A stretch of 64,000 bases of DNA from Candidatus Fermentithermobacillaceae bacterium (GTDB taxonomy: Bacteria; Bacillota; Sulfobacillia; Fermentithermobacillales; Fermentithermobacillaceae), in NCBI GenBank assembly GCA_012837895.1, contig DUQH01000114.1, forward strand, positions 1 through 64,000, given 5' to 3'. A program made the translations under genes and the position numbers. The notes under the pieces were generated by a model that made no database searches, was not told where the DNA came from, and saw only the letters and a list, made by a program, of their open reading frames with translations. Positions 62,627 to 64,000 of this stretch are shown here, in pieces (positions within the stretch are counted from its first letter, which is position 1; every line of letters begins with the position of its first letter).

Positions 62627-64000
62627 CTAAAACCCTAGAGCTACTCCCCCTATCCTGCTGTCAGAACCGGCCAGAAGTGCACCGGTTTCCTGGTCTTTCA
62701 TTATAATCTGAGCTCCACCGCCCCCTGAATATGGGCCCACAACATGCACATCATGTCCCATATCGGCTAGCCGGGCTATGGTATCTACCGGAAACCGGGA
62801 CTCGAGAGTAAGCTTGGGCGGCTGCTTGAGGGCAATCATATCTGTACCAGGGATTGAAATCCACCTCGGGAAATCTGCCGCTTCTTGCGGGCCTGCCCTG
62901 TGATCCAGCATAAGGCTTAGCATCTGCATGTTCCACTGTGGTTGTCCGTCTCCTCCAGGGGTGCCGCCGACGATAAAGGGCACACCTTCTTCTAGCACCA
63001 TGTAACAGTTGAGAGTGTGCATAGGACGCTTCCCAGGCTCCAAGCAGTTCGGGTGGCCTGGAATCATGTTGAAAGACCTGCCTGCCCGGTTATTGAGAAT
63101 CACTCCTGTTCCAGGCACCACGACTCCGGACCCAAACGAAAACGCAATGCTTTGTATAAAGGAACAACAGTTGCCGGCTTCGTCCCATGCTACAAACGAA
63201 GTAGTATCGCCTTCTGCAGGGTTGCCCTGAGACATCATATATTGAGTCCCGTCCTGGATCCGCCCCACTGCCTCCCGGGCATATTCCTCTGATATAAACC
63301 TGGAAACATCGAAGCCGGATACTGCAGGATCCCCTGCAAAGGTATTGCGATCCGAAAATGCTACCTTCTTAATCCGGACCATGAGGTCAGTTGAATCAGC
63401 CGACTTAGGGTCAAGTTTTTCTACATCGAAATGCTCCAAGAGATTCATTTGCTCTAAGACCATGAACCCGGCAGACACAGGAGCAGTCTCCAGCACAGTA
63501 TAGTTTCTATAATCAGTCCTTATGGGCTCGTACCACCCAGGTGAATCCTCAAGATGTCTTGCAAACTCGCCTCCCAGGAAAGTCCCGCCCATCCGCCTAC
63601 TCATCTCATAGAACTTCTCCGCAAACGCTCCTTTATAGAAGTACCCTGCGCCTTGAGCCCCGAACTCGCGGAGGGTACGCGCAAGGTCCTCCTGTCTGAA
63701 CAAGGTCCCTGCTCTGGGTGGATTTCCACCGGGCAGGAAAACCCGGAAAGTTTCTTCGCACTGCGACAACTTATTCTTCCCCGCGTAAACCGCTTTCTCA
63801 AAACGGTCAGATACCACAAAGCCCTCTTCTGCGATTTTTGCCCCTGCTTCGAAACACTGCGCCAGAGAAAAGGTGCCAAACCTCCTGCAGGCAAGATCGT
63901 ACACCAGAGGCGCCCCGGGGACGGCAACCGAATGAATTCCATGTTGCGGCAAGATCTCGCCTTGGCCGGCGAACCTCTCCAGCGTAGAATCGTCACCGGG
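62627..64000 (-). CDS. ggt: Gamma-glutamyltransferase (cut by the window edge)
   Basis: Transfers or hydrolyses gamma-glutamyl groups, for example from glutathione or gamma-glutamyl peptides. 457 residues are visible; the frame is open to 64000, so the N-terminus lies outside. The autoprocessing site is GDTTSF (nucleophile Thr about residue 266 of the visible part). Downstream are the NNRAGRSFNMIPGHPN and PMHTLNCYMV segments and the glycine-rich GGTPGGDGQPQ. VLP-HGIHSVAVPGAP-type residues upstream mark the large-subunit start. Whether it carries a signal peptide cannot be seen. Confidence 0.92.
   Translation of the reverse strand, partial: PGDDSTLERFAGQGEILPQHGIHSVAVPGAPLVYDLACRRFGTFSLAQCFEAGAKIAEEGFVVSDRFEKAVYAGKNKLSQCEETFRVFLPGGNPPRAGTLFRQEDLARTLREFGAQGAGYFYKGAFAEKFYEMSRRMGGTFLGGEFARHLEDSPGWYEPIRTDYRNYTVLETAPVSAGFMVLEQMNLLEHFDVEKLDPKSADSTDLMVRIKKVAFSDRNTFAGDPAVSGFDVSRFISEEYAREAVGRIQDGTQYMMSQGNPAEGDTTSFVAWDEAGNCCSFIQSIAFSFGSGVVVPGTGVILNNRAGRSFNMIPGHPNCLEPGKRPMHTLNCYMVLEEGVPFIVGGTPGGDGQPQWNMQMLSLMLDHRAGPQEAADFPRWISIPGTDMIALKQPPKLTLESRFPVDTIARLADMGHDVHVVGPYSGGGGAQIIMKDQETGALLAGSDSRIGGVALGF

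Overview
The window looks like a piece of a bacterial chromosome from the Bacillota (Firmicutes), most likely a strictly anaerobic, peptide- and amino-acid-using lineage. The signs are intrinsic terminators after most operons, strong AGGAGG-type ribosome binding sites with many TTG and GTG starts, a T-box leader on serS, an FMN riboswitch on ribU, a ykkC-class riboswitch on a transporter gene, S-layer homology domains, GerM-type (GerMN) domains and a YtaF-type membrane protein. No transposase, integrase, phage or CRISPR locus was seen, and no rRNA. One tRNA gene, Pro(CGG), sits at the left edge.

Layout. 1-6 kb: tRNA-Pro, an NlpC/P60-like hydrolase, metG, a membrane diguanylate cyclase, nagB and an FMN reductase. 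6-9.4 kb: a four-gene membrane module (here called A-B-C-D) of unknown function behind a strong promoter and a leader of about 340 nt. 9.4-21.3 kb: a CoA-transferase, a DUF3795-type Cys-rich protein, ogt, an M20 amidohydrolase, feoB/feoA, mgtE with a long structured leader, a YtaF/MntP-like protein, purA and a C_GCAxxG_C_C protein. 21.4-21.9 kb: a 114-bp tandem repeat array. 22-28.7 kb: a histidine phosphatase, a uracil permease, a GerMN lipoprotein with a two-component system, and a winged-helix/nuclease-like regulator with a paired operator. 28.8-36.1 kb: a second repeat locus, an amidohydrolase, a very large M14 peptidase, a MATE pump, a nicotinamidase and a ZIP transporter gene split by one in-frame stop. 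36.1-46.2 kb: a decayed RND-pump remnant, a riboswitch-controlled SNF transporter, a second MATE-like protein and a five-gene oligopeptide ABC transporter. 46.2-58.6 kb: an unknown membrane protein with nagA, an MFS transporter, an unknown 178-aa protein, an MtnA-like isomerase, ribU, an S-layer/GerMN protein, T-box-serS, L-serine dehydratase and a second M20 hydrolase. 58.8-61.8 kb: a second copy of the A-B-C-D module on the other strand. 62.1-62.5 kb: a third repeat locus. 62.6-64 kb: a gamma-glutamyltransferase running off the right edge.

How it fits together. Peptides and amino acids are taken up (ABC transporter, SNF transporter), cleaved (M14, two M20 hydrolases, gamma-glutamyltransferase) and fermented (serine dehydratase, CoA-transferase). 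NagA and NagB, 42 kb apart, would feed amino-sugar carbon into glycolysis. The most novel element is the duplicated A-B-C-D module: four consecutive genes in the same order at two distant loci, all four pairs clearly homologous, with no ATPase or known catalytic signature that I can see. It appears to be an uncharacterised membrane complex.
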